Below are positions 39,507-51,107 of a stretch of DNA of 64,000 nucleotides, one piece after another. Origin of the DNA: Eriocheir sinensis (Eukaryota; Arthropoda; Malacostraca; Decapoda; Varunidae); assembly GCF_024679095.1 (NCBI RefSeq), contig NC_066509.1, forward strand, positions 19,798,737 to 19,862,736, read 5' to 3'. Numbering within the stretch: the stretch's first letter is position 1; every line of letters begins with the position of its first letter. A program made the translations under genes and the position numbers. The notes beneath the pieces are model-generated. The model worked only from the letters and a program-made list of their open reading frames with translations. It ran no database searches and was not told the origin of the DNA.

Positions 39507-42238
39507 TATTTAAACATAGGCACATGTATACTATTTATATACCCAAAGGTGCACTGTCGTGTGCTGCCTATTCAAAGGGCAGAATAAAGTCTATATAAAA
39601 AATAACTACATAAACTATAAAAAAATATATATACTATAAAAAAAAACATACAATACAGAATACATGTGAACGCACTGCACACTACACTCGTGCCACTGCT
39701 CCACCACGAGTGTAAGTGGAGTGGGGAGTGAGCCCCTCCAGTGGTGGGCCGACAGTTTTATTTTTTGGGTGTTCATCTCCCGGATGTTTGGTACACAGGC
39801 CGTGAAGATGTCTCACATCCTGTAGACTCTTCCCGAAAAGGTGCGCTGGTGCCGGCTGGTACGGGAACACGGCACCTCCACTGCGTCACCACGGGATAAC
39901 ACCGTTCTCGTGTCCCGCGTGGTGACTCTCGGAGGTTGGTGTTAGCCCGCCAGATGTGGCACTCCCTGCACTTGTGCCTTGTGAAACACCACAAGAGCAA
40001 CTACGTCCCTGCGGTGCTCCAAGGAGTCGACGGAGCTGAGAGTTTCCTGCCCGGTTGGGGGGTCTACCGCATCCACCAGTCGCAGTACCCTTCTCTGGAT
40101 GGCGTCGAGTCTCCCGCTGTACGAGGCAGCACACGACATCCAAGAGAGGGCAGCGTACTCCAGGTAAGGCCGTGTCTGGGCCTTGTAGAGCAACAGCCTC
40201 CCTTTTTTCTCGAGGAAGCTGGCCACCCTTCGCAGGCAGGAGACTCTGTGGGAGGCCTTTTGGGCAATGTGTTTGATGTGGCTGTCAAACCGTAGCCCTC
40301 GATCCACTTCCTCTCCCAGAATCTTGACGGATTCCTGGAGTGGGAAGGGGACGCCACCAAAGCTTAGCTTCCCCTCCACTGCTGGCCCGGCAGTGGGGGA
40401 TCGAGAGACCACCATTGCCTGGGTCTTCTCTGGGGCAAAGGTCACCTGCCAGCGGGCACCCCACTCCTGTAGCACCTTCAACTGCTGATTGACCTCGTCA
40501 GCAGCTCGCCCACTGTCTTGTCGGGGGTAGGTGCAGGAGAGAGTGCAGTCATCAGCGTAAGCTGAGACTGCTGGCAACTGTCGGAGAAGGTCGTCCACAT
40601 ATATGTTCCACAGAACTGGCCCTATGACTGAGCCCTGTGGCACTGATGCCTCCACTGGCAAGGAGTCGGACGTCTGCCCGTTGACGACAACCTGGAGGGT
40701 CCTTCCTTGAAGGTAATCTCCCAGGAGCTGAAGGAGGTCGCCTTGAATGCCCTTAGCACGGAGTTTTTCAAGGAGACCTCCGTGCCACACCCAGTCAAAG
40801 GCACCCGCTGTGTCCAGGGCTACCACGACAGTGTCCAGGCCGTCGTCAAGGGCGTCCTGCCAGTTCTTGGTGAGGAGTATCAGCAGATCGGAGGTGGACC
40901 GGCCAGGTCTGAACCCATACTGTTGGTCCGAGGGGAGGTAGTTGTCCTTGAGGTGGCGATAGACTACGTCTGCCACGACCCTCTCGAACACTTTCCCCGC
41001 CACAGACAACAAGGAGATAGGCCGGTAGTTTTTGGGGTCAGACCTGGAGCTCTTCTTGTGGACGAGAACCACCCGAGCCTTTTGCCACGCCGATGGCCAG
41101 GTGTTTTTCCGGAGGCAGGCAGAGAAGACTGTGGTGGGAGGGGCAGCCAACTCGTGGGCACACTGCTTCAGCAGGTGCGGGCTGAGGTCATCGGGGCCGG
41201 TCGCCTTCTGGGTGTCCATCCCTCGCAGCAGGCGCTCGACCAACACCTGTGTCACCTCCACCTTCGTGACAGTCTCCTCGCACTGCTGTTCCAGATGTGG
41301 CGGTGTCTGTCCGGGGTTATCCACCCTCATCTTCTCGGTGAAGAGACTGGCCAGCCGCTGGGCTTTCTCCTTGCTGTTGGTGGCCACTGTTCCATTTTGT
41401 CTTGAGAGAGGAGGAATCGCATCCTGGCGGCTGATCCCCTGCCTTTCCTTGACGAGGGACCACCAGGTCTTATTTCCTACCCCTGCTCCACACAGCTTGC
41501 GTCTCATGTCTTCCTCCCACTTCCTTATGGCCCACTTGCTTGTCACCACCATCCTCCTGCAGGCCGCACGGTGCAGGACCTTGTTGCGCCGAGTCGGGTT
41601 CCGCTTGTAACGGAGCCACGCTGAATACTTAGCGTCAGCAGCAACACGGCAGCGGTAACCAAACCATGGTTGATCCGCTGGTCTGATGGTGAACTCTCGG
41701 TGGGGCACATGTCGCCTCTGGAGGGACAAGAGTCGGGAGGTGAGGGCTTGTGTTATGCCCTCCGCCCCGCCTTGCAGCACAGAAGGCCACGCCATGTGGC
41801 TCAGGTCACGGCGTAAGGAGTTCCAGTCAGCCTTATCCCACAGCCAGATCGTGCGGGCGGTGGCCTCATCCCGAGCCATCCCCACATCCACCAGGGTCAA
41901 GACAGCATGGTGGTCGGAGCTGCCCACGAGTCCCAGCTGGTGACAGCGTAGAATGTCTTCCTGGAGGTCGGAGATGACGGGGTCCAGCGTCCCGCCCAGC
42001 TCGTGAGTAGGAAAGGTTACGTGGTCCGTCAGGCCCTGCACCGCCAAGAGGGATTCGTAGGCGTTCTGTTCAAAGTGGTGGTTGAGGTCACCTACCAGTA
42101 GGATGTGCCTGCAGCTGTGCGCCACTAGCAGGTCGTCCAGGGACTCGGTGAGGTACCGGAGCGAGACAGGCCCTTGTCGTGGCGGGCGGTACATAGCGCA
42201 CAGCAGGAGGGCAGAGCGGTCAGCCAGCACAACCCGGA
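39499..42238 (-). mobile_element. Family B retrotransposon, 5'-truncated at the palindrome junction (copy B2, left arm)
   Basis: It contains ORF2 from within the endonuclease domain through the RT and the 3' UTR, to the A-rich tail at 39499-39512. It ends at 42238, exactly where inverted-repeat pairing stops. The missing 5' part exists only once, in the spacer and the right-arm copy. Confidence 0.85.
39942..42230 (-). CDS. Family B ORF2 (endonuclease end plus complete reverse transcriptase), open for 762 codons
   Basis: The longest credible coding frame in the window. It lacks the endonuclease N terminus but keeps YRPPRQG, VGDLNHH (about residue 46) and GSSDHHAV (about 100). The RT then follows in one frame: GPDDLSPHLLK, NYRPISLLSVAGKVFE, FRPGRSTSDLL, VVALDTAGAFDWVWH (about 470), VPQGSVIGPVLWN, and YADDC (about 556). 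The frame opens at the GTG of a Val codon; no ATG start is available, because the 5' part is cut off by the palindrome junction. A TAA at 39942-39944 ends it about 56 codons before the end seen in the right-arm copy. Compared with copy B1, all catalytic residues are present. It is unlikely to be expressed, lacking its 5' end. Confidence 0.8.
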   Translation of the reverse strand: MLADRSALLLCAMYRPPRQGPVSLRYLTESLDDLLVAHSCRHILLVGDLNHHFEQNAYESLLAVQGLTDHVTFPTHELGGTLDPVISDLQEDILRCHQLGLVGSSDHHAVLTLVDVGMARDEATARTIWLWDKADWNSLRRDLSHMAWPSVLQGGAEGITQALTSRLLSLQRRHVPHREFTIRPADQPWFGYRCRVAADAKYSAWLRYKRNPTRRNKVLHRAACRRMVVTSKWAIRKWEEDMRRKLCGAGVGNKTWWSLVKERQGISRQDAIPPLSRQNGTVATNSKEKAQRLASLFTEKMRVDNPGQTPPHLEQQCEETVTKVEVTQVLVERLLRGMDTQKATGPDDLSPHLLKQCAHELAAPPTTVFSACLRKNTWPSAWQKARVVLVHKKSSRSDPKNYRPISLLSVAGKVFERVVADVVYRHLKDNYLPSDQQYGFRPGRSTSDLLILLTKNWQDALDDGLDTVVVALDTAGAFDWVWHGGLLEKLRAKGIQGDLLQLLGDYLQGRTLQVVVNGQTSDSLPVEASVPQGSVIGPVLWNIYVDDLLRQLPAVSAYADDCTLSCTYPRQDSGRAADEVNQQLKVLQEWGARWQVTFAPEKTQAMVVSRSPTAGPAVEGKLSFGGVPFPLQESVKILGEEVDRGLRFDSHIKHIAQKASHRVSCLRRVASFLEKKGRLLLYKAQTRPYLEYAALSWMSCAASYSGRLDAIQRRVLRLVDAVDPPTGQETLSSVDSLEHRRDVVALVVFHKAQVQGVPHLAG

Positions 42239-42564
42239 CACCCCCAGACGAGCCCTCCTACACAGCACCACGGCGGACCGCTGGCCCCACCGTCATGGTA
42301 CAGCCACAACCCCCCCGCCGTCAACTAAAGGTCATCTCCGCCAATGTACGTGGTCTCCGAACGAACATCGGAGACCTGACCCACAATTGTGCCCTGCGAC
42401 AAAGTGCCGACAGCCCACGTTTGGCAAGATGCGTGGCTACACTCACTGGGACAGGAAGGACCGACATGAGCGAGCAGGAGGCGGAGTGGCTGTCTGCTTC
42501 AAGGAAGGACTACAGACCCAGCACCTCGACGTGGACACGCCTCCCCAGATGGAGGCAATGTTCT
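42239..42564. other. Palindrome spacer (326 bp), single-copy centre
   Basis: The only sequence between 20515 and 64000 without an inverted partner. It holds the 5' end of the right-arm family B element: 56 bases of leader, an ATG at 42295-42297, and the first endonuclease blocks. No gene of its own, and no obvious hairpin or target-site features at the junction. Confidence 0.85.
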
Positions 42565-45027
42565 TCCGGGTTGTGCTGGCTGACCGCTCTGCCCTCCTGC
42601 TGTGCGCTATGTACCGCCCGCCACGACAAGGGCCTGTCTCGCTCCGGTACCTCACCGAGTCCCTGGACGACCTGCTAGTGGCGCACAGCTGCAGGCACAT
42701 CCTACTGGTAGGTGACCTCAACCACCACTTTGAACAGAACGCCTACGAATCCCTCTTGGCGGTGCAGGGCCTGACGGACCACGTAACCTTTCCTACTCAC
42801 GAGCTGGGCGGGACGCTGGACCCCGTCATCTCCGACCTCCAGGAAGACATTCTACGCTGTCACCAGCTGGGACTCGTGGGCAGCTCCGACCACCATGCTG
42901 TCTTGACCCTGGTGGATGTGGGGATGGCTCGGGATGAGGCCACCGCCCGCACGATCTGGCTGTGGGATAAGGCTGACTGGAACTCCTTACGCCGTGACCT
43001 GAGCCACATGGCGTGGCCTTCTGTGCTGCAAGGCGGGGCGGAGGGCATAACACAAGCCCTCACCTCCCGACTCTTGTCCCTCCAGAGGCGACATGTGCCC
43101 CACCGAGAGTTCACCATCAGACCAGCGGATCAACCATGGTTTGGTTACCGCTGCCGTGTTGCTGCTGACGCTAAGTATTCAGCGTGGCTCCGTTACAAGC
43201 GGAACCCGACTCGGCGCAACAAGGTCCTGCACCGTGCGGCCTGCAGGAGGATGGTGGTGACAAGCAAGTGGGCCATAAGGAAGTGGGAGGAAGACATGAG
43301 GCGCAAGCTGTGTGGAGCAGGGGTAGGAAATAAGACCTGGTGGTCCCTCGTCAAGGAAAGGCAGGGGATCAGCCGCCAGGATGCGATTCCTCCTCTCTCA
43401 AGACAAAATGGAACAGTGGCCACCAACAGCAAGGAGAAAGCCCAGCGGCTGGCCAGTCTCTTCACCGAGAAGATGAGGGTGGATAACCCCGGACAGACAC
43501 CGCCACATCTGGAACAGCAGTGCGAGGAGACTGTCACGAAGGTGGAGGTGACACAGGTGTTGGTCGAGCGCCTGCTGCGAGGGATGGACACCCAGAAGGC
43601 GACCGGCCCCGATGACCTCAGCCCGCACCTGCTGAAGCAGTGTGCCCACGAGTTGGCTGCCCCTCCCACCACAGTCTTCTCTGCCTGCCTCCGGAAAAAC
43701 ACCTGGCCATCGGCGTGGCAAAAGGCTCGGGTGGTTCTCGTCCACAAGAAGAGCTCCAGGTCTGACCCCAAAAACTACCGGCCTATCTCCTTGTTGTCTG
43801 TGGCGGGGAAAGTGTTCGAGAGGGTCGTGGCAGACGTAGTCTATCGCCACCTCAAGGACAACTACCTCCCCTCGGACCAACAGTATGGGTTCAGACCTGG
43901 CCGGTCCACCTCCGATCTGCTGATACTCCTCACCAAGAACTGGCAGGACGCCCTTGACGACGGCCTGGACACTGTCGTGGTAGCCCTGGACACAGCGGGT
44001 GCCTTTGACTGGGTGTGGCACGGAGGTCTCCTTGAAAAACTCCGTGCTAAGGGCATTCAAGGCGACCTCCTTCAGCTCCTGGGAGATTACCTTCAAGGAA
44101 GGACCCTCCAGGTTGTCGTCAACGGGCAGACGTCCGACTCCTTGCCAGTGGAGGCATCAGTGCCACAGGGCTCAGTCATAGGGCCAGTTCTGTGGAACAT
44201 ATATGTGGACGACCTTCTCCGACAGTTGCCAGCAGTCTCAGCTTACGCTGATGACTGCACTCTCCTGCACCTACCCCCGACAAGACAGTGGGCGAGCTGC
44301 TGACGAGGTCAATCAGCAGTTGAAGGTGCTACAGGAGTGGGGTGCCCGCTGGCAGGTGACCTTTGCCCCAGAGAAGACCCAGGCAATGGTGGTCTCTCGA
44401 TCCCCCACTGCCGGGCCAGCAGTGGAGGGGAAGCTAAGCTTTGGTGCCATCCCCCTCACATTCCAGGAATCCGTCAAGATTATGGGAGTATAAGTGGAAC
44501 GAGGGCTACGGTACGATAGCCACATAAAACACATTACCCAAAAGGCCTCCCACATAATCTCCTGCCTGCGAAGAGTGGTCATCTTCCTCGAGAAAAAAGG
44601 GAGGCTGTTGCTCTACAAGGCCCAGACACGGCCTTACCTGGAGTACGCTGCCCTCTCTTGGATGTCGTGTGCTGCCTCGTACAGCGGGAGACTCGACGCC
44701 ATCCAGAGAAGGGTACTGCGACTGGTGGATGCGGTAGACCCCCCAACCGGGCAGGAAACTCTCAGCTCCGTCGACTCCTTGGAGCACCGCAGGGACGTAG
44801 TTGCTCTTGTGGTGTTTCACAAGGCACAAGTGCAGGGAGTGCCACACTTGGCGGGCATACACCAACCTCCGAGAGTCACCACGCGGGAGACGAGAACAGT
44901 GTTATCCCGTGGTGATGCAGTGGCGGTGCCGCGTCCCGTACCAGCCGGCACCAGCGCACCTTTTCGGGAAGAGTCTACAGGATGTGAGACATCTTCACGG
45001 CCTGTGTACCAAACATCCGGGAGATGA
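42295..45027 (+). pseudogene. Family B ORF2, right arm, broken in three places
   Basis: The ATG at 42295 starts VISANVRGLRTNIGDLTH. A deletion of roughly 40 bases near 42415 then removes the segment that in copy B1 contains VETFL with the catalytic Glu, and shifts the frame to ...GGGVAVCFKEGL. From there the frame is open to 44303. A 2-base deletion (CTCTCTCC to CTCTCC) near 44262, right after YADDC, shifts the frame. The frame 44203-44493 ends at a TAA (44491-44493) where the left arm has GAG-type codons. The last frame (44494-45027) includes about 56 C-terminal codons that the left copy loses. Confidence 0.8.
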
Positions 45028-45293
45028 ACACCCAAAAAATAAAACTGTCGGCCCACCACTGGAGGGGCTCACTCCCCACTCCACTTACACTCGTGGTGGA
45101 GCAGTGGCACGAGTGTAGTGTGCAGTGCGTTCACATGTATTCTGTATTGTATGTTTTTTTTTATAGTATATATATTTTTTTATAGTTTATGTAGTTATTT
45201 TTTATATAGACTTTATTCTGCCCTTTGAATAGGCAGCACACGACAGTGCACCTTTGGGTATATAAATAGTATACATGTGCCTATGTTTAAATA

Positions 45294-45301
<8 letters not shown>

Positions 45302-45328
<27 letters not shown>

Positions 45329-45334
45329 AAATCG

Positions 45335-45394
<60 letters not shown>

Positions 45395-45404
45395 CACACA
45401 CACA
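45302..45404. repeat. GA and CA microsatellites at the 3' end of copy B2 (right)
   Basis: GA units at 45302-45329 and CA units at 45340-45404. The mirror is 39375-39498, with different unit numbers. Confidence 0.95.
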
Positions 45405-47539
45405 AATTCAGATCTCAAAACTAAAAGCATTATGTTATTAAGTGCCAAACGAGGGAATAGCAAACGAACGGAAAATGAGGAGAATGAAAACATGACAACA
45501 CAAACGAGGCCAAAGGCGAAAGTGAAAGGAAAGTATAATGAGGTATAAAAAAATAAAAAAGTAAAATTAGAAATAGATATAAACGACAATATACGAAGGT
45601 AAGAAATGAGTCCACAAAATATTGAGGGAAAAACGAAAGAAGTGAGGATACGTGTGTGAACAAAATAACTGAAGATGATGACCAAGAAAATGTAGATACT
45701 ACCGCTATAACGAATCCAAAAACGAAAAAAAATAATCAATAAGTAAGAAAAGTAATGGGAAATAAACTAGACAGCAGGTTTCAACAATATGAAAAAAAAT
45801 ATTAGGGCAGGCTGTAAGTGGAAAGTAATATGCGGAAGAAAATATTAAAAAAAATAGGCAAGGGAAGAGGCTGTAACCAAGTAATTGGAGTACATATTAA
45901 GTCAAGAAAAAAATGGAGGGGAACTAGAGATAAATCAAAACAAAAAAAAGAGAAGATAGGTGAAGAAAGACGTTGTTGAAAGTTGTGTAATTAAATGTAG
46001 TTGATAATGAAGGAAGACAAGGGAGAACGTGAGCAAGGGAGGGAAAGTAAAAGAAAGTAGTTTGCATGTCGATAAAAATAAACATAGGAAAGAAAAACTA
46101 TAAACTGGGCTCAGAGAAGATTAGGTAGTGTGAGGGTCAAAGACAGGAAAAACGTCAATGAGAAGAAAACAAAATCGGTGAAAGTGAAGGTTAAAAAGTT
46201 ATTGGAATCGAAAAAAAAAGTAAAAAAAAAGTGCTGCGAAAATATCAGGTTTAATTTGCAGGTCGAAAGAAGGTAGAAAAACGAAGAAGACTATAAAGAA
46301 TAAAAAAAATGGCTTAGGAACAGAAGGTAGGCACGGGAAGGCTGGTAATGTGTATTTACGACGTGGATTGAAAAAATACAAGAAGAAACGGGGAAGAGAA
46401 GTTAATGGAACGAGCTCATGGAAAAAAGTTTGTAGGTAAAAAAAAGAAAACGTCAAATGAAGAAGAGGATATAAAAGGGAGTAAAAATAAGAGGAAAAAC
46501 TTAACAAGAGAAAAATGTTAATGAACGAATTATAAAACTCGGGGAAAACCAGGTTAGATGATACGAAGAGGAAAATCATAAAGGAAAAAATAATGGGATG
46601 AAAACACATTTGATGAAGTAGCCAAAGGATGAGAGGTGAAGTAGTTCCGAAGAAGCACATTCAAGTAGTAAAAAGGAAAATAACAGATAATAGTAAATAA
46701 ACGAAAAACGTTGAAAAATAAAATAAATAAATAAAGGAAAAAGGTTAATTGGCTGAGAGTGTCGGATAAGTGAAGCTGTTTAAGATGAGAAATATGAGGT
46801 TCTTGAAAGAAAAACTGAAAAAAATAGAGGAAAAAATTGAAAAGTCAAATTATGAAAAAGTAAAAAAAAATAAAAAAAATAAATAGAAAGGAAAACGAAG
46901 AAAGTAATTTGGTTCTTGAAGTGTTAGATGAGTGAAGTTGCTAAAAAGAAGTGTTAAAACGAAACAATCGAAAGGAGAACAACAGATAGCTAAAAGATGA
47001 AAAAAAGAAAAAAAGGAAAGAAAAAAAAAGTAAGTGGGTTTGGGAAGTGTTGGGCGAGGTAGTTTGTGGGCCATCTTGAATCCCTTGAGTATGCCGGGGC
47101 GGGGAGATAGAGAGGTGGGGTGGATGGCAGGGTGGCAGGGCAGGGGGCGGAGAAGGGAGGGGGGGGGGGGAGGCAGAAAGGGCTCTGGGCGTGGCGGGGC
47201 CGAGGTGGCTGTTGGGCCGAGTTATCCTCCAAGGCTCACAGGTCACGGCGACTCACAGCGCCATCCGTCACCCCTGCCACACCCTGCTACATCACTGACA
47301 TACCCTACACCCATGGCTCACCCTCAGCACACCCTTCCACGCCATTACAACACCCTGGCAGACCCCATAAGCACAAAAACAACCTGTCAACAAACCATCA
47401 CACCCTGCCAGACCCCTCATAAACCTACAACACCGTGCCACCCTACAAACTACAACCATGCCACACTTCTACAACCCCCTGCCACACCACCACAACCATA
47501 TCTTAACCCTCTACCACACCCCAACCACGATCCATCATC
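45405..47539. other. A-rich then GC-rich DNA, mirror of 37246-39370
   Basis: No gene recognised. The G run GGGGGGGGGGGG near 47161-47170 is longer than in the left arm. Confidence 0.5.
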
Positions 47540-47725
47540 TATTACCAAACCCTGCCATTGTCCCGACACACAAAAAACAAAAACACTCTGTTACATTACT
47601 ACCAACCCTGCCATTGTCCCGACACACTAAAAACAAAAACACCCTGTTACATTACTACCAACCCTGCCATTGTCCCGACACACTAAAAACAAAAACACCC
47701 TGTTACATTACTACCAGGCCTGTCA
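47540..47725. repeat. 56-bp minisatellite, right arm
   Basis: Three copies, the inverse of 37073-37245. Confidence 0.85.
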
Positions 47726-48497
47726 GACTCGCTCCACACTTAAATCACCCACCCAGTACACTCCTGCCATTCTCTTTGTTTACCCCTACACTCTGTCTCA
47801 CCCTTCAGTGGCCTTGTATATCATCCCTACACTCTTCCCTTGACATGTGGTCCTGAAACATATAATTATTTTTTCTTTCCGAGCCGACCTTTTCTGGTTT
47901 CACTTATTTGTAGATTTCTTAATTTTCTTCATTTTTTGACCTCCAAACTATAATTTGTTTAATGTTTCGACACAAAGCATTTCTTCATTTTCATTATTTT
48001 TCCCTCTTCTTCCTTTTGCTGACCTGTAAATAATACCTTTCGTCATTTTCTTAACCCATTTTTTTTCTTTTTTTCTGACCGAAGCAGCTTCTGTCCACAT
48101 TTTGCCGTACACCTTGCACCCGGCCACGTTCCTCTATCCCTCACCTTGCTCCTAACATCTCCATTTCATCGTTCGTCTCTCCATAATACTTCTTTTTTTT
48201 CTTTCGCATTCCCCAATTATATTTTTTTTCTATTTCTTTAAATTCAATAAAAATACAATTCTTTAATTTATTTTATTATCAACAAAATATATCTTCTCCT
48301 TTTCTTCTGTCTTTTCCATTTACCCTTTCTTCGTTCTCCTCCTCTTCCTTCCCCCCATTACCCTCCTCGACACCACTCCCCTTTCCTCGTTTAACAATGA
48401 TGATGATGATAAGCACACCATCTCTATACATCAAAATATCGAATGACGATTTAATTGATGAATGTAGTGGCTTGCCACCCTTCCCCCAAGCAATCCA

Positions 48498-48500
<3 letters not shown>
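47726..48500. other. T-rich stretch, mirror of 36283-37072
   Basis: No gene recognised. Confidence 0.5.
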
Positions 48501-48596
<96 letters not shown>

Positions 48597-48655
48597 CGCT
48601 GAAGGCATCTCCACACTTCCTCCGCTGTCTCCTCCGCTCTCACGCGTATCATATT

Positions 48656-48706
<51 letters not shown>
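48501..48706. repeat. TC (48501-48593) and GA (48660-48705) microsatellites, right arm
   Basis: Longer than the left-arm counterparts. The 65-base spacer between them differs from the left arm at several positions (for example GCTGAAGGCATCTCCACACT against the left version). Confidence 0.9.
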
Positions 48707-48709
<3 letters not shown>

Positions 48710-49181
48710 ATGAAATTCTATTTTTTTGGAAACTGACCTTGGGCGAACTTTTCGAGGTCAAGGTCAAAGGTCGAGGTCAAGGCCATGCAAGGTGCATGAT
48801 ATGGACACATTTGTTTCGAAATTTTATGAAATTCTATTTTTTTGGAAACTTTGACCTTGGGCGAAATTTTCGAGGTCAAGGTCAAAGGTCAAGATCAAGG
48901 CCATGCAAGGTGCGACTTTCCATGAGCTAAAATATGAACCAAGTCTGAAATCTCTACGATGACGAGAATCGAAGTTATGGCCAAAAATATGTAAATCTGA
49001 CGTTTTGTGCGACCTTGACCTTGACCTTTGACTTTTGACATAAAAAAAATTAATGGGTTCTATTCTGGACGGACACGAGGCTTCCCTGAAAAATTTGTTG
49101 AGATATCCGCAAAATTGTGCCCAGGAGACTGTTAACGAACAAACAACCAAACATATAACCTCCTCCAACTTCTTTGGCGGA

Positions 49182-49184
<3 letters not shown>
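48707..49184 (-). mobile_element. Helentron-like element, copy C2 (right arm)
   Basis: The inverse of 35633-36114. AGGTCAAGGTCAAAGGTC clusters occur at about 48756 and 48873 on the plus strand. It ends at TTGGCGGAGGT 49174-49184, next to the AAT microsatellite. Confidence 0.75.
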
Positions 49185-49233
<49 letters not shown>

Positions 49234-49251
49234 GTCATAATAATAATAATG

Positions 49252-49312
<61 letters not shown>

Positions 49313-49332
49313 TAATAATAATGATAATAACA

Positions 49333-49412
<80 letters not shown>
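49185..49412. repeat. AAT microsatellite, right arm
   Basis: About 228 bases with single variants. The mirror of 35421-35632. Confidence 0.95.
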
Positions 49413-49414
<2 letters not shown>

Positions 49415-49574
49415 TTTTAAAGAGTACCTGCTATATATTAATTAATGGTTTTCCTGTACACTGAAACCTCTTCACTGGTGCAGGAAAATGATGATGCCAT
49501 ATTGCCTAATGACCCAAACATAATAATGATAGCGATAATGATAATAATAATGACCACACTGCTAACACCACCAC

Positions 49575-49592
49575 CGATACTACTACTACTAG

Positions 49593-49623
<31 letters not shown>

Positions 49624-49665
49624 GCTACTACTATTACTACTACTACTACAACTATCACTCCTACT
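49575..49665. repeat. ACT microsatellite, right arm
   Basis: The mirror of 35165-35265. Confidence 0.9.
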
Positions 49666-49834
49666 ACTGATACAAGAAAACAGCCATAACAAAGCAAAGG
49701 GAAGAAAAAGAGAGAACGAGGAGAAAAGTAAAAAAAAAAAAGAATGAATGAAAGAGAATACGAAGAAGATAAAAAAAAGCAAGAGCAGAAAGATGAGAGA
49801 GGTAAGATAGTAATAATGATAATAATAACAATAA

Positions 49835-51035
49835 CTAGACGCATAGCAGTCGAAGAGTGCACACCTCCGCCAAAGATCATCCTGAAAATTGGTATGGGCA
49901 TCAACTGTGATCCTATGCATCATATGGAAGCATTTGTTTCGAAATTTGATGAAGTTCTATTTTTTTGGAAACTTTGACCTTGGGCGAACTTTTCGAGGTC
50001 AAGGTCAAAGGTCAAGGTCAAGGTCATGCAAGATGCATCATATGAAAGCATATGTTTCGAAATTTGATGACATTATATTTTTTGGAAACTTTGACCTTGG
50101 GTTAACTTTTTTGAGGCCAAGGTCAAAGGTTAAGGTCAATGCGATGTAAGGTGCGTCTTTCCATGAGCTAAAATATGAACCAAGTCTGAAGTCTCTACGA
50201 TGAAGATAACCGAAGTTATGGCCAATCTGACGTTTTGTGCGACCTTGACCTTTGACATTTGACATCAAAAATTTGATGGGTTCTATTCTGGATGGAAACG
50301 AAGCTTCCCTGAAAGCATTTGTTTCGAAATTTGACGAAATTGGGCGAATTTTTCGAGGTCAAGGTCAAAGTTCAAGGTTAAGGCCATGCAAGGTGTGTCT
50401 TTCAGTGAGCTACAATATGAACCAAGTCTGAAGTCTCTACGATAACGAGAACCGAGGTTATGGCCAATCTGACGTTTGTGCGACCTTGACCTTGACCTTT
50501 GACCTTGACATAAAAATTTAATTAATTCTATTCTGGATGGACACAAAGCTTCCCTGAAAAATTGGTTTAGATATCCGCAAAATTGTGCACAGGAGACTGT
50601 TAACGAACAAACAAATAAATAAATAAACATACTGACCGGACCGAAAATATATATATTTTTTTTTTTTTTTTTTTTACATTGCAGCCTATTGCGCCGGTAG
50701 GCTTCTTCCAGGTGGATCCTGATGGTCGGTCCAAGGCTTCTTTCCGGTAGGTCCTGATGGTCGGCCCAGCCCGTTCTGGCGCAGGCGAGTGTTTATAGTG
50801 GCGCCATCTTGCATTGGCTCATGCTGCCCTCCCAGAGCTCATCTTTGATCCTAGAATCTAGAGTCCGGGTTGATAGGTGGTCTTCTGGACAGCATGTGGG
50901 TAGTTTTAAGCCACTCGGCGGCGGCTGAAAAATCCCAGCTTGGTGGCACCGGGCGGGGATTGAACTCGCGTCCTCCTGAACACGAGGCCGTTACTTTGAC
51001 GACTCAGCCACCCTCCTTCCAACTTCGTTGGCGGA

Positions 51036-51038
<3 letters not shown>
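49835..51038 (-). mobile_element. Helentron-like element, copy C1 (right arm), interrupted by a SINE
   Basis: The inverse of 33797-35001. The CTAG terminus is kept (CTAG at 49835-49838), but the hairpin is damaged. On the minus strand it reads GCACTC-TTC-GACTGC, with one stem mismatch and a changed loop; four of about 28 bases around it differ from the left arm. The five-site AGGTCA cluster at 49996-50026 is perfectly conserved. Confidence 0.65.
50656..51014 (-). mobile_element. tRNA-derived SINE, right arm
   Basis: Inverse copy of 33821-34182 with a T20 run (poly(A) on the minus strand) at 50656-50675. The target junction carries extra AT repeats (TATATATA) absent from the left arm. Confidence 0.85.

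Positions 51039-51105
<67 letters not shown>
51039..51105. repeat. AAT microsatellite, right arm
   Basis: The mirror of 33728-33796. Confidence 0.95.

Positions 51106-51107
<2 letters not shown>

Larger units (their letters stand above)
42239..45301 (+). mobile_element. Family B retrotransposon, right-arm copy (B2 right) with its 5' end
   Basis: It shares 42565-45301 with the left copy and adds the 5' part in the spacer. The 3' UTR runs from 45028 to the tail TTTAAATAAAAAAAAAA, next to GA units at 45302. Inactivating changes differ from those of the left copy (see the next entry). Confidence 0.85.

Noticed and set aside
40707..41610. Antisense frames of up to 232 codons opposite the reverse transcriptase (also 43193-44096)
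   Set aside because: Shadows of the conserved RT frame, with no independent features.
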